From Planctomycetota bacterium (lineage in GTDB: Bacteria; Planctomycetota; UBA11346): a DNA stretch of 14,428 nt. Where the stretch lies: positions 1 to 14,428 of the forward strand of contig JAHEDF010000022.1 of assembly GCA_024641365.1 (NCBI GenBank), read 5' to 3'. How positions within the stretch are numbered: position 1 is the first letter of the stretch; every line of letters starts with the position of its first letter. Shown here piece after piece: positions 14,396-14,428 of this stretch. The notes beneath the pieces are model-generated. The model was not told where the DNA came from, made no database searches, and saw only the letters and a list, made by a program, of their open reading frames with translations. The position numbers and the translations under genes are program-made.

Positions 14396-14428
14396 GAGTT
14401 GACGATGCATTGCACTACTTCTGTTATC

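Overview
The window looks like chromosomal DNA from a member of the PVC superphylum (Planctomycetota, Verrucomicrobiota or Lentisphaerota; I cannot decide between them). Base composition is AT-leaning. The evidence is the gene content: the C-terminal cytochrome-type haem domain typical of the giant PVC membrane-bound dehydrogenases, an iduronate-type sulfatase, secreted esterase-like hydrolases, FG-GAP and NHL-type beta-propellers, a BPSS1187-like alpha/beta hydrolase, and an AraC regulator beside a peptidase. Almost every enzyme has an N-terminal signal peptide, so this is a region for extracytoplasmic work. There are no rRNA, tRNA, CRISPR or phage genes and no intact transposase.

Layout. 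2-634 (+) is the 3' end of a haem-binding protein that runs off the left edge. It converges on a block of minus-strand genes. In transcription order these are an NHL-type propeller (7810-6827), a seven-repeat FG-GAP protein (6543-5335), a possible small membrane protein (5039-4803), an SGNH hydrolase (4806-3811), a GHSAG alpha/beta hydrolase (3773-2922) and a sulfatase (2335-824). Only the small ORF, the SGNH gene and the alpha/beta hydrolase gene are tightly packed; the other gaps are filled by repeats. From 8107 a BPSS1187-like hydrolase runs on the plus strand, divergent from the NHL gene across a 296-bp spacer holding a near-perfect LacI-family-type operator. It converges on a minus-strand pair, an S9 peptidase (13315-10859) followed by an MFS transporter (10748-9309). 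An AraC regulator (13508-14395, +) is divergent from the peptidase.

How the genes may work together (inference): one hydrolytic set (sulfatase plus two esterase-like enzymes plus propellers) could strip sulfate and acyl groups from a glycan. A second set (S9 peptidase, MFS importer, AraC regulator) could degrade, import and sense a peptide or other small substrate.

The most striking content is intergenic. Four separate families of structured repeats sit just 3' of stop codons. (1) A modular, multi-hairpin repeat of about 125-140 bp is present in three full copies and one partial copy. Its paired arms change together between copies, so the secondary structure is conserved while the sequence is not. 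(2) A composite inverted dyad (2496-2880) contains a 153-bp MITE-like element inserted into the CTAG of one of its hairpins, with a visible 4-bp target duplication. The uninterrupted hairpin is preserved in the opposite arm. (3) A 109-bp imperfect palindrome abuts the TAG stop of the NHL gene. (4) An element of about 130 bp with 22-bp inverted ends lies between two convergent genes and carries a short degenerate reading frame resembling a Fur-type recognition helix.
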